DNA of 64,000 bases from Thioalkalivibrio sp. AKL19 (GCF_000420165.1 NZ_ATUK01000011.1:62001-126000), one strand, 5' to 3'. Positions 35,626 to 47,924 are shown, numbered from the stretch's first letter. A program made the numbers and translations. Notes: generated by a model from the letters alone, not told the origin.

Positions 35626-36453
35626 TCAGGCGCGGTCCGCGCGCAGTTGCTCTGCCAGGCGGTGGACGGCGGTCAGCATGGCGGCGTCGGTGGGGTCCTC
35701 TGCGGTCTCGACGGCGGCTTTGAAGCCCAGTTCCTGCGCGATCTCCGCGATGCGCTCGCTGCCGACGACCAGCGGGGTCTTGCGCAGCCACATGCGCCCC
35801 AGCTTGCCGACCATCTCGTACAGGTTGCGCAGGCCCTCGCCACTGGTGATGGTGATGATGTCGATCTGCCCGCGCGAGAACGAATACATCAGCTCGCCGG
35901 TATCGCCCTCGGGGCGCCCGCGACGGTAGGCCTCGGCAAAGGTCACCTCGGCGCCGCGTTCCTTCAGGGTGTCGCCCAGCAATTCGCGGCCGCCGTCGCC
36001 GCGAAAGATCACCACCCGCTTGCCGGCCACGTCCTGCATCGCCTCCTGCGCCAGCAGCGCCTCGCTGTCGAAGCGCCGTGGCGGAAGGATGTCCGCCGGC
36101 CGGCCGAAACCCTTCAGCTCCTGTGCGGTGCGGTTGCCGATGGCGGCGATCCGGGTGGTCGCCGGCCAGTCGCGTTCCGCGAGGGCCAGGTTGAGCACGC
36201 GTTGCACCGCGTTCGGGCTGATGAACACCGCGATGTCGAAGTCCTCCAGGCGGTCCAGGACCTCGCGCAGGTTGGTGGGGTCACTGGGGGCCAGGATCTC
36301 CAGCACCGGAAAACGGATCACGGTCGCGGCCGCGGCTTCCAGGGCGTTGCAGAACGGCTCCGCCTGGGCGGCCGGGCGAGTGACCAGGATGCCCAGGCCG
36401 GCCAGGGGCCCCTCGGCCTCGGCAGTGGCGTTTTCGTCGGCGTTTGCGGTCAT
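35626..36453 (-). CDS. hemD: Uroporphyrinogen-III synthase
   Basis: This enzyme closes and inverts ring D of hydroxymethylbilane in heme and cobalamin synthesis. The ATG at 36453 (AGGGG eleven bases upstream) gives 275 residues. The family is poorly conserved, but LGILVTRPAAQAEPFCNAL, FISPNAVQRVL, AAIGNRTAQEL and IFRGDGGRELLGDTLKERGA are typical. Position directly after hemC (4 bases) confirms it. Confidence 0.92.
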   Translation of the reverse strand: MTANADENATAEAEGPLAGLGILVTRPAAQAEPFCNALEAAAATVIRFPVLEILAPSDPTNLREVLDRLEDFDIAVFISPNAVQRVLNLALAERDWPATTRIAAIGNRTAQELKGFGRPADILPPRRFDSEALLAQEAMQDVAGKRVVIFRGDGGRELLGDTLKERGAEVTFAEAYRRGRPEGDTGELMYSFSRGQIDIITITSGEGLRNLYEMVGKLGRMWLRKTPLVVGSERIAEIAQELGFKAAVETAEDPTDAAMLTAVHRLAEQLRADRA

Positions 36454-36457
36454 GCGT

Positions 36458-37402
36458 CTACCCCTTCGTGTCCTGGCCGTGTTCGCGATGGGCGGCGGCG
36501 AGCAGCTCGCCCGCGCCGAGCTCCAGCAGCATGTCTGCCAGCCGGATACCCAGGGCCTCGGCTTCGCCGCGCGGGCCCTTGACCTGACGGCGGAGTAGTT
36601 GGCTGCCGTCCACCGCGCCGACCAGCCCGTCCAGTTGCAGGCGGTCGCCGTCCAGGGTCGCGTGGGCGGCCAGCGGCACCTGGCAGCCGCCTTCCAGGCG
36701 CCGGTTGAAGGCTCGTTCGGCGCGGACACGGTCGGCGGTATCCGCATCATTGAGCGGTGCGATCAGGTCCCCGATCGCGCGGTCGCCGGCGCGGCATTCG
36801 ATCGCGATGGCACCCTGGCCGACCGCCGGCAGGCTGACGTCCGGTTCCAGGCAGGTGCGGATGCGATCGTGAAACCCGAGGCGCTTGAGTCCGGCCGCGG
36901 CCAGCAGGATGGCGTCGTATTCGCCGGCGTCCAGCTTGCCGAGCCGGGTGTTCACGTTGCCGCGCAGGTCGCGGACCTCGAGATCCGGTCGCCGCGCGCG
37001 CAGCTGGCACTGCCGGCGCAGGCTGGAGGACCCGACCCGGGCGCCTTGCGGAAGCTCGTCGACATGGGCATAGCGGTTGGACACGAACGCATCCAGGGGA
37101 TCCTCGCGATCCAGGATCACCGGCAGCTCCAGCTGCTCGGGAAGCTCCATCGGTACGTCCTTCACCGAGTGCACCGCGATGTCGGCGCGATCCTCGAGCA
37201 GGGCGATCTCCAGCTCCTTCACGAACAGCCCCTTGCCGCCGATGCGTGCCAGCGGGGAGTCCAGCACGCGGTCGCCCTGGGTGGTCATGCCGACCAGTTC
37301 GACCGGGCGCTCCGGTTCGCGGGCGCGCAGGCGCGCGGCGACATGTTCCGCCTGCCACATGGCAAGCGGGCTCTTTCGGGTAGCAATGCGTACAGGCTTC
37401 AT
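36458..37402 (-). CDS. hemC: Porphobilinogen deaminase
   Basis: This enzyme polymerises four porphobilinogens to hydroxymethylbilane. The 314 residues begin [19 protein letters not shown]. Catalytic Asp is in [12 protein letters not shown], with DPLDAFVS and [21 protein letters not shown] following. The cofactor cysteine is in [15 protein letters not shown]. It lies between algR and hemD on the same strand, an arrangement also found in Pseudomonas. Confidence 0.97.
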   Translation of the reverse strand: MKPVRIATRKSPLAMWQAEHVAARLRAREPERPVELVGMTTQGDRVLDSPLARIGGKGLFVKELEIALLEDRADIAVHSVKDVPMELPEQLELPVILDREDPLDAFVSNRYAHVDELPQGARVGSSSLRRQCQLRARRPDLEVRDLRGNVNTRLGKLDAGEYDAILLAAAGLKRLGFHDRIRTCLEPDVSLPAVGQGAIAIECRAGDRAIGDLIAPLNDADTADRVRAERAFNRRLEGGCQVPLAAHATLDGDRLQLDGLVGAVDGSQLLRRQVKGPRGEAEALGIRLADMLLELGAGELLAAAHREHGQDTKG

Positions 37403-37494
37403 GCGTCGTCCGGGCGAGCCTCGGCGCGAGCGGCCGGGCGTTCAAAACCGTCTAGTATAACGGCGATCGCCCCAGGCCCCGAATCCCGCGCGTT

Positions 37495-38217
37495 TCAGGT
37501 GCCGTTGCGCAGGTACTCGCGCACCCGCGGGAGCTGGCGGCGGCTGATCGGCATGGGGTCCAGATCGTCGTGGAACAGCAGGCGGTTGTCGGTGGGGCCA
37601 AGGTTTTCGATGCCCTTGATCGAGGCCTTCACCGCCAGGCAGCCGCGGTGCACCCGCAACAGGGCCGGACCGTAGAGGTCTTCGAGGTCGCGCAGCCGGG
37701 CGTCCACGAAACCGGCCAGGCGCGCCGAGCGCGCCATCACGTAGCCACCCTCGGCAATGAAGATGTCCACCCGCTCCAGGGGGACGCGCTCCTCGCGCCG
37801 GCCCACCGTGATGTGCACCTCGCGGGGGAAGGGGTCGCCCGCGCCCTGCTTCTGCTGCACGGCGCGCTGCAACGCCTGTTCCAGGCGCTCGCGCCGGACC
37901 GGCTTCAGCACATAGTCACGCACGCCGGCCTCGAACGCCTCCAGGGGAAAGCGGTCGTGGGCGGTCACCAGGATTACGGTCAGGGCGGGCTTCTCCGCGT
38001 GCAGGCGCCGCGCGAGCTCCAGCCCGCTCTCTCCGGGCATGTCGATGTCCAGCAGCAGGGCATCGGGCGAATGGTCCTGCAGGCGGGTCTCGACATCGCC
38101 GGCGTGGGCCGCCTCGGCCACGACCCGATGGCCCAGTTCGCGTGCCAGTGCCGACAGGCGCTGGCGGGCCACAGGTTCGTCATCGGCAATCAGCAGTTCC
38201 AGTTGGCCGGATTTCAT
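37495..38217 (-). CDS. algR: LytTR-family response regulator (AlgR-like)
   Basis: This is a two-component regulator of 240 residues. The receiver domain has the acidic pair in ADDEP, phospho-acceptor Asp57 in LLLDIDMPG, and the conserved Lys in DYVLKPVRRE. The output domain is LytTR, containing ITVGRREERVPLERVDIF and LLRVHRGCLAVKASIKGIE. The ATG at 38217 overlaps the kinase gene stop by four bases (ATGA). In Pseudomonas AlgR controls alginate and type IV pili; here the target genes are unknown. The neighbours (argH, algZ, hemC, hemD) match Pseudomonas and support orthology. Confidence 0.9.
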   Translation of the reverse strand: MKSGQLELLIADDEPVARQRLSALARELGHRVVAEAAHAGDVETRLQDHSPDALLLDIDMPGESGLELARRLHAEKPALTVILVTAHDRFPLEAFEAGVRDYVLKPVRRERLEQALQRAVQQKQGAGDPFPREVHITVGRREERVPLERVDIFIAEGGYVMARSARLAGFVDARLRDLEDLYGPALLRVHRGCLAVKASIKGIENLGPTDNRLLFHDDLDPMPISRRQLPRVREYLRNGT

Positions 38218-39245
38218 GGGGCTCCCTCCCGGATCGCAAGCGGCAGCCGGATGCGCACCTCGTACTGTGCCTGGCGCTCTTCGGTCTCGAAGTGTACCTG
38301 CCCGCCGAAGGCATGCTGCAACCGCAGGCGGACGGCCTCGGTCGCGGTGCCGGTCCCCTCGCCGCGCGCCTCCGGATCCACGGTATTGCCGATGGTCACC
38401 GTGACGCGCCCCGAATCCATGCGGCAGCGCACCCACACGCGCCCGGCACCGCGAGCGGGTGCAATCCCGTGCTGGATCGCGTTCTCGGCGAGAGGCTGCA
38501 GGATCAGTGTCGGCACCCGGAGATCGAGGCCCGGGTGGTCCGGGCAGTCCCAGTCCAGCGCCAGACGCTCGCCGAACCGGGTCTGTTCGATCCCGAGAAA
38601 GGCCCGGACCAGGTCCAGTTCCTCGCGCAGCGTGTGGCGGTCTCCGGTGGCGAATGTGGCGCGGAACAGGTCCGCCAGATCCAGGGTGATCTGTTCCGCG
38701 CGCACCGGGTCGCTGCGGCAAAGCCCGGCGATGGTGTTCATGCTGTTGTAGAGGAAATGTGGCCGCAGGCGGGCGCGCATGGCCTGCTCCCGGGCCGCCG
38801 CCACGGCCCGGGTTTCGCGTTGCCAGGCCGCCTGCAGGTAGAGGTAGTGCATCGCCACCAGGCTGAGAATGATGGCCACCCCGATTACCGGCCAGCGCAG
38901 CGCCGGGTCGGCCAGGACCAGTTCCTCCGCCAGGCGATAGACGATGGCCGTGTTGGCAATGGGTACCAGGGGCGGCAGCACGATCTGTGCGATCAGTGGC
39001 AACCGATGCAGCGGCCGTTTCAGGGCGCAGAGGATCAGGAGGCTGGTCAGGGCCACCCAGAAGATGAACAGCGCGTGCAGTGCCAGCGCCGACAGCCAGT
39101 CCTGGCCACCGCCGCGCAGCAGGGCAATCGCCAGCGCCAGCAGCACGGCCACCATCAGCACGCGCAGCAGTGTCTCGGCGCTGCAGAAGTCCGGCAGCGG
39201 CGAGAGTTCCCCGTTGGTGTCCCTGGCGGTTCCCCCCTGGGCCAT
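38214..39245 (-). CDS. algZ: Sensor histidine kinase (AlgZ/FimS-like, LytS type)
   Basis: This 343-residue membrane kinase has four predicted helices between about 28 and 138. The His_kinase domain shows the phospho-acceptor His163 in [16 protein letters not shown]. The N box is in [10 protein letters not shown], and a reduced G box near [16 protein letters not shown] follows. It pairs with the overlapping response regulator gene downstream. There is no extracytoplasmic sensor domain, so sensing is probably within the membrane. It is divergent from argH by 115 bases. Confidence 0.88.
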   Translation of the reverse strand: MAQGGTARDTNGELSPLPDFCSAETLLRVLMVAVLLALAIALLRGGGQDWLSALALHALFIFWVALTSLLILCALKRPLHRLPLIAQIVLPPLVPIANTAIVYRLAEELVLADPALRWPVIGVAIILSLVAMHYLYLQAAWQRETRAVAAAREQAMRARLRPHFLYNSMNTIAGLCRSDPVRAEQITLDLADLFRATFATGDRHTLREELDLVRAFLGIEQTRFGERLALDWDCPDHPGLDLRVPTLILQPLAENAIQHGIAPARGAGRVWVRCRMDSGRVTVTIGNTVDPEARGEGTGTATEAVRLRLQHAFGGQVHFETEERQAQYEVRIRLPLAIREGAP

Positions 39246-39360
39246 GCGTCACTTGCTCCCCGGTTCCCGGGCGTCATCGCGGGCGCGTGGCCGCACCATG
39301 TTCACCCCCCTTTTGTGCCCGTATACTTCCGTGTCTTTCCAAGCCGCTCCAGGATGCACC

Positions 39361-40809
39361 ATGACGCAGGATTCCCCGCACGACAAGCCAGCCGCCACGC
39401 CCGCCGCCCCTGGCGAGGCCAAGCTGTGGGGCGGACGCTTTTCCGAGCCGACCGATGCCTTCGTCGAGCGCTTCACCGCGTCGGTGGATTTCGACCGCCG
39501 CCTGTACCGCGAGGACATCCAGGGCTCGCAGGCGCATGCGCGCATGCTGGCAAAGGTCGAGGTACTGACGCAGGCCGAGGCCGGGGAGATCCTCGCAGGG
39601 CTGGATGCGATTCGCGAGGAGATCGCCGCCGGCGAGTTCGACTGGCAGGTCGGGCGCGAAGACGTGCACATGAACATCGAGGCGCGCCTGATCGAGCGCA
39701 TAGGCGACGTCGGCAAGAAACTGCATACCGGGCGTTCGCGCAACGACCAGATCGCGACCGACATCCGTCTTTGGCTGCGCGCCAGCATCGACGACATCCT
39801 GCGTCTGATCCGGGGGTACCAGGATGGCCTGGTGACCCTGGCCGAGCGCGAGGCGGAGACCGTGATGCCCGGCTTTACCCACCTGCAGACCGCGCAGCCG
39901 GTCACCTTTGGCCACCACATGCTGGCCTGGTACGAGATGCTGGAGCGCGATGCCGAGCGCCTGCGCGATGCGCGGCGCCGGGTGAATATCCTGCCACTGG
40001 GTTCGGCCGCCCTGGCGGGAACACCGTATCCGCTGGACCGCGAATACACCGCCGAACTGCTCGGATTCGACGGCGTTACCCGCAATTCCCTGGACGCGGT
40101 CTCCGATCGCGACTTCGCCATCGAATTCACCGCGGCCGCCGCGACCCTGATGATGCACCTGTCGCGCCAGGCCGAGGAGCTGGTGCTATGGACCAGCGCC
40201 CAGTTCGCCTTCATCGAGCTGCCGGATCGCTATTGCACCGGTTCCTCGATCATGCCGCAGAAGAAGAACCCGGACGTGCCCGAGCTGGTGCGGGGCAAGA
40301 CCGGCCGGGTCTATGGCCACCTGATGTCGCTGCTGACCCTGATGAAGAGCCAGCCGCTCGCCTACAACAAGGACAATCAGGAAGACAAGGAACCGCTGTT
40401 CGACACCGTCGACACCCTGCTGGGCTCGCTGCGCGCCTTCGGTGACATGGTGCCGAACCTGGAGGTCCGCCGGGAGAACACCCTGGCGGCAACCCGCAAG
40501 GGCTTCGCCACCGCCACGGATCTGGCGGACTACCTGGTCGGGCGGGGCGTGGCCTTCCGCGATGCCCACGAGGTCGTCGGCCGTGCGGTGCGCATTGCGC
40601 AGGAACGTGGCGTGGATCTGGCGGATCTGCCGCTGGCGGACCTGCAGGCGATCAGCCCGGCGGTGGGCGAGGACGTCTTCGCGGTGCTGACGCCCGAGGG
40701 CTCGACCGCCGCGCGCAACCTCACCGGGGGCACCGCCCCGCAGCAGGTGCGCCGTCAGGCAGCGGCTGCGCGCGAACATCTGGCCGCACTCGCCCGCGCC
40801 GACCGCTGA
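39361..40809 (+). CDS. argH: Argininosuccinate lyase
   Basis: This enzyme splits argininosuccinate to arginine and fumarate. The 482 residues carry the superfamily signature [20 protein letters not shown], plus [17 protein letters not shown] and [16 protein letters not shown]. About 20 N-terminal residues rich in Pro, Ala and Asp before AKLWGGRF make it slightly longer than the E. coli protein. The start at 39361 has AGGAT upstream. It is divergent from algZ-algR; a TATACT at 39322-39327 may be its -10 box. Confidence 0.97.
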   Translation: MTQDSPHDKPAATPAAPGEAKLWGGRFSEPTDAFVERFTASVDFDRRLYREDIQGSQAHARMLAKVEVLTQAEAGEILAGLDAIREEIAAGEFDWQVGREDVHMNIEARLIERIGDVGKKLHTGRSRNDQIATDIRLWLRASIDDILRLIRGYQDGLVTLAEREAETVMPGFTHLQTAQPVTFGHHMLAWYEMLERDAERLRDARRRVNILPLGSAALAGTPYPLDREYTAELLGFDGVTRNSLDAVSDRDFAIEFTAAAATLMMHLSRQAEELVLWTSAQFAFIELPDRYCTGSSIMPQKKNPDVPELVRGKTGRVYGHLMSLLTLMKSQPLAYNKDNQEDKEPLFDTVDTLLGSLRAFGDMVPNLEVRRENTLAATRKGFATATDLADYLVGRGVAFRDAHEVVGRAVRIAQERGVDLADLPLADLQAISPAVGEDVFAVLTPEGSTAARNLTGGTAPQQVRRQAAAAREHLAALARADR

Positions 40810-40846
40810 GTGCCGGCCGTGCGGCGTTTGCCGCACGGGCCCTGCC

Positions 40847-41350
40847 TCAGATCCGGTCCAGCGTGGACTCCAGCACTTCCCAGTGCACGTTGCCGTGCAC
40901 GACCTCGTAGGCCAGCAGCAGCTGGCCGTGGGCGGAGTCACCCTCGAAGTTCGCCAGCACCCACTGGTGGTTCAGCACGTGGATGCCGTCGCGGCGGAAT
41001 TCGAAGCGTTCGCCCTCCGGTGCCTGGTGGGGGATCAGCCCGGTCTGCTGCATCAGGTCATCGGCCAGGCGCTCGTTGGGGCGCACCATGCCGCGGCGCT
41101 GCAGGTCCTGGATGTGGGCGTTGGTCAGGCCCAGGTCCACCGGGCGCGGCACCTCGTGCCGGGTGTACTGCTGCAACTGCATCTGCGCCTGCAGCAGGTC
41201 GCGGTTGGCCTCCGAAAGATCCTGTTCGAGACCATTGCCGCGGGCGATGTAGATCGCCAGCACGACCACGAAAAACAGCATGAAGCCGAGCCAGACCAGG
41301 CGTTCGCTGGTCTTCAGGTTCTGCGGCTTGGGGTTGTCTTGTTCGGACAC
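40847..41350 (-). CDS. Membrane-anchored protein of unknown function
   Basis: The GTG at 41350 with GGAGG nine bases upstream gives 167 residues. A single membrane helix at about 23-43 (LVWLGFMLFFVVVLAIYI) follows a short polar N terminus. The remainder is a helical stretch rich in Gln, Glu and Leu, then a compact domain ending VHWEVLESTLDRI. Topology suggests a cytoplasmic N terminus and a periplasmic C-terminal domain. The ribosome site and codon pattern support a gene, but I do not recognise it. It is convergent with argH and divergent from selO. Confidence 0.72.
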   Translation of the reverse strand: MSEQDNPKPQNLKTSERLVWLGFMLFFVVVLAIYIARGNGLEQDLSEANRDLLQAQMQLQQYTRHEVPRPVDLGLTNAHIQDLQRRGMVRPNERLADDLMQQTGLIPHQAPEGERFEFRRDGIHVLNHQWVLANFEGDSAHGQLLLAYEVVHGNVHWEVLESTLDRI

Positions 41351-41494
41351 GGGGCTTGCCTCCGGAATGCAGGGTGCCGTTTGCCGTGGGGCATCCGGCC
41401 GGAAAATGAACGCGCGACCGCCGTGGGTTCCTGAACCCGGGTCGATGCGACGCGCATGATAACCGCTGACACCGCAACCTGCCGAGAATGCCCC

Positions 41495-43003
41495 ATGTCG
41501 GTCCCCGACCCCGTCAACGCCGCCGCATCCGAGAGCCAACTGGAGTGGATTAACCACTTTGCCGGGCTGCCGGAGGCCTTTCACGAAACCCCGGCGCCGG
41601 CCCCGTTTCCGGATGCGACCTGCCTGGCGAGCAGCCCGGCCATGTGCGAGCGTCTGGGCCTGGAGGCCGCGGCCCTTGGCCGCGACCCGTGGCTCGGGGC
41701 CTGCACTCACGGTAGCGAGCTGGCGGGCGCCGAGCCTCGGGCCTCGGTGTACGCGGGGCATCAGTTCGGTGTCTTCGTCCCGCAGTTGGGTGATGGTCGT
41801 GCGAAGCTCCTGGGCGAGGTGCGCACGCCAACGGGCGAGACCTGGGAGTTGCAGGTCAAGGGCGCCGGTCCGACGCGCTTCTCGCGCGGTGCGGACGGTC
41901 GTGCGGTCATGCGTTCCTCGGTGCGCGAGTACCTGGTCTCGGAGGCGATGGCCGCGTTGGGCGTGCCGACTACCCGCGCGGTGGCGCTGTTCGGGTCCAG
42001 CCTGCCGGTGTACCGCGAGCGCGTCGAGCCGGCGGCCATCGTGCTGCGTGCCGCGCCCAGCTTCCTGCGCTTCGGCCATTTCGAATACTTCCACTACAAC
42101 GGCTACAGCGCCCGCCTGCAGGAACTGATCGACTACGCCCTGGCGCATGACTACCCGGAACTCCAGGAGGCCGATGATCCCGTCGCCGCGATGCTGGAGG
42201 CGGTGATCGCCCGCACCGCGGAGATGGTCGCCGACTGGCAGGCCATCGGGTTCTGTCACGGCGTAATGAACACCGACAACATGAGCCTGGCCGGGCTGAC
42301 CATCGACTACGGTCCGTTCGCGTTCATGGATGCCTTCGACCCCGGCTACATCTGCAACCACACCGACCAGGGCGGGCGCTATGCCTTCGACCAGCAGCCG
42401 CAGATCGCGCAGTGGAACCTGATCCGCCTGGCCGAGACCCTGGTGATCCATTTCGCCGACGCCACCCGCGAGGCGGCGATCGAGCGCGCCAAGGCGCTGC
42501 TTCAGGGGTTCCAGCCGCAGTACCGGCAGGCCTGGCTGGCGCGTATGCGCGCGAAGCTCGGGCTGCAGGTGGAGCAGGAGGACGACGAGGCGTTGATCCA
42601 GGATCTGCTCGCGCGCATGGCGGCCGAGGGCGTGGATTACACCCGATTCTTCCGCCAGCTGCCGGATCTGGAGCAGGCGGAGATCCGGGCGCAACTGGAA
42701 TCGGAACTGGAGGATGGGGCCGCATGGCAGGCCTGGTGGTCGCGCTATCAGGCGCGGCTGGCGGAGGAGGGGCTGCCCCCTGAAGAGCGGCGCGCGGCGA
42801 TGAATGCCGTCAATCCCAAGTACATCCTGCGCAACCACCTGGCTCAGGCCGCCATCGAGCAGGCCGAGGCGGGGGACCCGTCCGAGGTGCTGCGCCTGCA
42901 GCAGATCCTGGCGCGTCCGTTCGATGAACAGCCGGAATACGAGGCCTATGCGAACCTGCCGCCGGCGTGGGCGAGCGGGATCCAGCTGAGCTGCTCGTCC
43001 TGA
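41495..43003 (+). CDS. selO: Protein adenylyltransferase SelO (YdiU)
   Basis: This pseudokinase-fold enzyme transfers AMP to Ser/Thr/Tyr of target proteins and is linked to oxidative stress. The start at 41495 gives 502 residues; an earlier in-frame ATG at 41456 is less likely. YAGHQFGVFVPQLGDGRA, LQVKGAGPTRFSRGADGRAV and GVMNTDNMS with DYGPFAFMDAFDPG are family hallmarks. The C terminus reads LSCSS, with Cys where eukaryotic and some other members carry selenocysteine. It is followed by a short stem-loop and the convergent pit gene. Confidence 0.95.
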   Translation: MSVPDPVNAAASESQLEWINHFAGLPEAFHETPAPAPFPDATCLASSPAMCERLGLEAAALGRDPWLGACTHGSELAGAEPRASVYAGHQFGVFVPQLGDGRAKLLGEVRTPTGETWELQVKGAGPTRFSRGADGRAVMRSSVREYLVSEAMAALGVPTTRAVALFGSSLPVYRERVEPAAIVLRAAPSFLRFGHFEYFHYNGYSARLQELIDYALAHDYPELQEADDPVAAMLEAVIARTAEMVADWQAIGFCHGVMNTDNMSLAGLTIDYGPFAFMDAFDPGYICNHTDQGGRYAFDQQPQIAQWNLIRLAETLVIHFADATREAAIERAKALLQGFQPQYRQAWLARMRAKLGLQVEQEDDEALIQDLLARMAAEGVDYTRFFRQLPDLEQAEIRAQLESELEDGAAWQAWWSRYQARLAEEGLPPEERRAAMNAVNPKYILRNHLAQAAIEQAEAGDPSEVLRLQQILARPFDEQPEYEAYANLPPAWASGIQLSCSS

Positions 43004-43061
43004 GGAGCGGTATCAACTAGCGGCTCCCCGAGGAAGCCGGCTGCGCGGTGGCAGGCGGAGT

Positions 43062-43081
43062 TCCGGGCTGGAAGGCCCGGA
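43062..43081. terminator. Stem-loop between convergent selO and pit
   Basis: TCCGGGC (43062-43068) pairs with GCCCGGA (43075-43081) across a six-base loop. There is no T-tract in either direction, so it is at best a weak bidirectional terminator. Position between two converging genes is the main support. Confidence 0.35.
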
Positions 43082-43094
43082 TACCGGGATTGGC

Positions 43095-44354
43095 TTACCC
43101 GAGGATGCTGCGCAGGATATAGAAGTAGACCACCGCGAGGATCGCCCCGGCCGGCAGGGTCACGATCCAGGACAGGAAGATCATCCGCACCAGGCCCAGA
43201 TTGATCGCGGCAATCCCGCGCGCCAGGCCCACGCCGAGGATGGCGCCGACCAGGGTGTGCGTGGTGGAGATCGGCAGCCCGGTGCCGGAGGCCAGGACCA
43301 CGGTGGCCGCCGCCGCGGCGGTGGCGGCATAGCCACGGCTGGGGGTGAGCTGGGTGATGCCGGTGCCCACGGTCGCGATCACCTTGTGGCCGTAGGTGAA
43401 CAGGCCGAACACGATCCCGAAACCACCCAGCAGCAGCACCCACATGGGCACGACGGTCTCGGTGCTCACGTCGCCGGTCTGGATCACGTCCACGACCGCG
43501 GCCAGCGGGCCGACAGCATTGGCGACGTCGTTGGAGCCCAGGGCAAAGGCCATCGCGCACCCGGTGACCACCATCTGGACGCCGAACACCTTCTCGACGT
43601 TGGCGAAATGGGAGCCTTCCTCGCCCACGCCCGTGGGGTCGTCAAAGCGCAGGCGCCGGATCGCCATCATGCCGAACACGACCACGATGGCGCTGATCAG
43701 GATCGCGAAGCCATAGGCCTGCACGGGCGTCAGGTCCAGGCCAACGTGGGTCAGACCCTTGAACATCGTCACCAGCGCCGTGACGAAGGCCGTGAGGAAG
43801 ATATAGAGCGGGGCCCAGCGCTTGGCGTTCTTCAGGGGATCGACGGTGTCCAGGATCAGCAACTGAACCGAACGGAACAATGCGAACGCGATCATCCCGC
43901 CGACCATCGGCGACACCACCCAGGACATCGCGATGGTGCCGACTCGTTCCCAGCGAACTACCTCGAAGCCGAGGCCGACCACGGCAAAGCCGATGATGGC
44001 GCCAATGATGGAGTGCGTGGTGGATACCGGCCAGCCGAAATAGGAGGCGAGCATCAGCCATGTCCCGGCGGCCGCCAGGGCCGCCAGCATCCCGTAGACC
44101 AGTAACTCGGGATTGTCGGCCATCAGACTGGAGTCGACCATCCCGCTGCGGATGGTCTGGGTGACTTCGCCCCCCGCCAGCCAGGCCCCGGAGAACACGA
44201 AGATCGCGGCCACGAACACCGCCTGCCGAATGGTCAGCGCGCGCGAACCCACCGAGGTGCCCATGGCGTTGGCGACATCGTTGGCGCCGATGCCCCAGGC
44301 CATGAACAGGCCGAAGATCACTGCAAGGCCGAGCAACAGGGTGCTGTATTCCAT
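43095..44354 (-). CDS. pit: PiT-family inorganic phosphate transporter
   Basis: This low-affinity, ion-coupled phosphate permease has 419 residues and about ten to eleven membrane helices. The two PiT signature repeats are GANDVANAMGTS near residue 23 and GSNDVANAVGPLAA in the second half, with GWPVSTTHSIIGAI and GLPISTTHTLVGAIL repeats. It is 34 bases downstream of a DUF47 gene, the typical pair for phosphate uptake. Whether it uses protons or sodium cannot be told. Confidence 0.95.
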   Translation of the reverse strand: MEYSTLLLGLAVIFGLFMAWGIGANDVANAMGTSVGSRALTIRQAVFVAAIFVFSGAWLAGGEVTQTIRSGMVDSSLMADNPELLVYGMLAALAAAGTWLMLASYFGWPVSTTHSIIGAIIGFAVVGLGFEVVRWERVGTIAMSWVVSPMVGGMIAFALFRSVQLLILDTVDPLKNAKRWAPLYIFLTAFVTALVTMFKGLTHVGLDLTPVQAYGFAILISAIVVVFGMMAIRRLRFDDPTGVGEEGSHFANVEKVFGVQMVVTGCAMAFALGSNDVANAVGPLAAVVDVIQTGDVSTETVVPMWVLLLGGFGIVFGLFTYGHKVIATVGTGITQLTPSRGYAATAAAAATVVLASGTGLPISTTHTLVGAILGVGLARGIAAINLGLVRMIFLSWIVTLPAGAILAVVYFYILRSILG

Positions 44355-44388
44355 GCGGTCCTCGGTGCCTGTGCCTGGGTGCCGGTGG

Positions 44389-45069
44389 TTACTTGGCGAG
44401 CATCAGTTGCAGGCGGCTGCCCACACGCTGGGCCAGGTCCGCCAGCTCGCCGATCGAGTCGATCACGCGGTACATGAAGATCACGTTCACCGGCGGCAGC
44501 TCGGCCTCCTGGGCGAACAGAATCTCGCGGACCTCCCGCTGCGCCTCGTCGGACTCGTGCTCGATCTGGTCCAGTTCGGTAAGGATGCCGTTGACGACCT
44601 CGACCTCGTGGCCGCGGAAGCCCGCTTCCACCAGTTCGTCGAGTTCGTTGATCGCGCGGCCGGCCTGGTCGACTGCATCCACGCTACGGTCGAGGAAGCG
44701 TTTCAGCGGTTCACCCATGTTGTCGGGGAACTGCATCTGGCGGCCCAGCATCAGCCCGGCGATGTCTTTCGCCATGTTGGCGATGCGGTCCTGGATCAGC
44801 AGGGTGTCGAGCACGTCGCGACGCGACATCGCCAGCATCATGCCCTTGGGCAGGTGCAGGCGCAGGTCCTTCTTCAGGCGGTCGGCCTCGCGCTCCAGCT
44901 TCGAGATCTTGCGTTGCTGCTCGCGCGCGGTCTCCCAGTCGTCGCGGGCCATGGCCTCCATAAACGGGGGGAGCTCGGCGATGCAGGCACGCACCTTCTC
45001 CATGTGCGCCTGAAGGGGGCGCACCGGGGAACGGCCGAACAGCTCGAAGACGAAGTTCTTGGGGGACAT
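44389..45069 (-). CDS. DUF47 (PhoU-like) accessory protein of phosphate transport
   Basis: The 226-residue, all-helical, highly charged protein begins MSPKNFVFELFGRSPVRPLQ; the start at 45069 is the methionine nearest to the conserved N terminus. KISKLEREADRLKKDLRLHL and the RRDVLDTLLIQDRIANMAKDI block are characteristic of DUF47 (TIGR00153), a relative of PhoU. Such proteins are nearly always encoded beside PiT transporters, as here, and probably regulate them. It is divergent from the thiC riboswitch. Confidence 0.9.
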   Translation of the reverse strand: MSPKNFVFELFGRSPVRPLQAHMEKVRACIAELPPFMEAMARDDWETAREQQRKISKLEREADRLKKDLRLHLPKGMMLAMSRRDVLDTLLIQDRIANMAKDIAGLMLGRQMQFPDNMGEPLKRFLDRSVDAVDQAGRAINELDELVEAGFRGHEVEVVNGILTELDQIEHESDEAQREVREILFAQEAELPPVNVIFMYRVIDSIGELADLAQRVGSRLQLMLAK

Positions 45070-45174
45070 GGCGGCGCGAAGGTTGTCACAAAGCGATAAT
45101 CTAACGCAAAACACCGCCCTCCGCGCGGACTTGTTCGTGTCGGGACGTACGGTCTGCGCTACACTCCCGGATCA

Positions 45175-47238
<2,064 letters not shown>

Positions 47239-47255
47239 ATCGACTGCGAGAGGCG

Positions 47256-47921
47256 CTAGCGCACCTCGATCCGGCTACGGCCGTTCTTCCTGGCGGCGTA
47301 CAGGGCCTGGTCGGCGCGATTGAAGGTGTCGACCCGGTCCTCTCCGGGGTGGTATTCGGTGACACCGAAGCTGGCGGTCAGCCGCCCCACCGTCTCGAAG
47401 TCGAAGGCGGTGATTCGCGCCTGCAGCTCACGGGAGGCGACGAGCGCCTGTTCGCCGCGCGTCTGCGGTAGCAGCACGAAGAACTCCTCGCCCCCGATCC
47501 GACCGATGGCATCCACCTTGCGCAGGTTCTGGCGCAGCAGGCCGGCGAACTGGCGAAGCACCCCATCGCCGGTGCTGTGTCCCCAGGTGTCATTCACGGA
47601 CTTGAAGTGATCGATGTCGATCAGGATGACAGTGAACGGTTCACCGTAGCGCTCGGCCCGTGCGCGTTCATCGTCGAACAGGCGCTCGATATGCGCACGG
47701 TTCCACAATGAGGTCAGTTCGTCGATCCGGGCGGCACGGGCCAGCTGCTGTTGTTGCAGGAAGGTGTGCTTGTGGGCCTTCTCGAGGATGAAGGCGCTCA
47801 AGCAGCCGAAGGAGAACGCGGCCAGGACCCACATCAGGTGCAGCTGCAGCAGACCCGCCTCCAGTGGCTGGCGGAAGGTGGCGGCGATTACCAGCGCGAT
47901 GATGGCGGTTGCGGCAATCAC
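47256..47921 (-). CDS. GGDEF domain (C-terminal part of a diguanylate cyclase gene split by an amber codon)
   Basis: The 221-residue frame opens with a hydrophobic helix and a linker, then a GGDEF domain. DELTSLWNRAHIERLFDDE, VILIDIDHFKSVNDTWGH and active-site RIGGEEFFVLLPQ are intact, and the domain is full length. It would make cyclic di-GMP. The frame continues without shift into the membrane region encoded at 47925-48353. The two are separated only by TAG (47925-47927 on the complementary strand) and one codon. Restart at GTG 47921 has no clear ribosome site. It may be a pseudogene, a read-through gene, or a sequencing error. Confidence 0.75.
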   Translation of the reverse strand: MIAATAIIALVIAATFRQPLEAGLLQLHLMWVLAAFSFGCLSAFILEKAHKHTFLQQQQLARAARIDELTSLWNRAHIERLFDDERARAERYGEPFTVILIDIDHFKSVNDTWGHSTGDGVLRQFAGLLRQNLRKVDAIGRIGGEEFFVLLPQTRGEQALVASRELQARITAFDFETVGRLTASFGVTEYHPGEDRVDTFNRADQALYAARKNGRSRIEVR

Positions 47922-47924
47922 GGC

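Noticed and set aside
37495-39252. A 585-residue apparent fusion ending in the AlgR-like regulator
   Set aside because: The upstream part is the out-of-frame shadow of algZ. The true regulator starts at 38217 and the kinase has its own frame.
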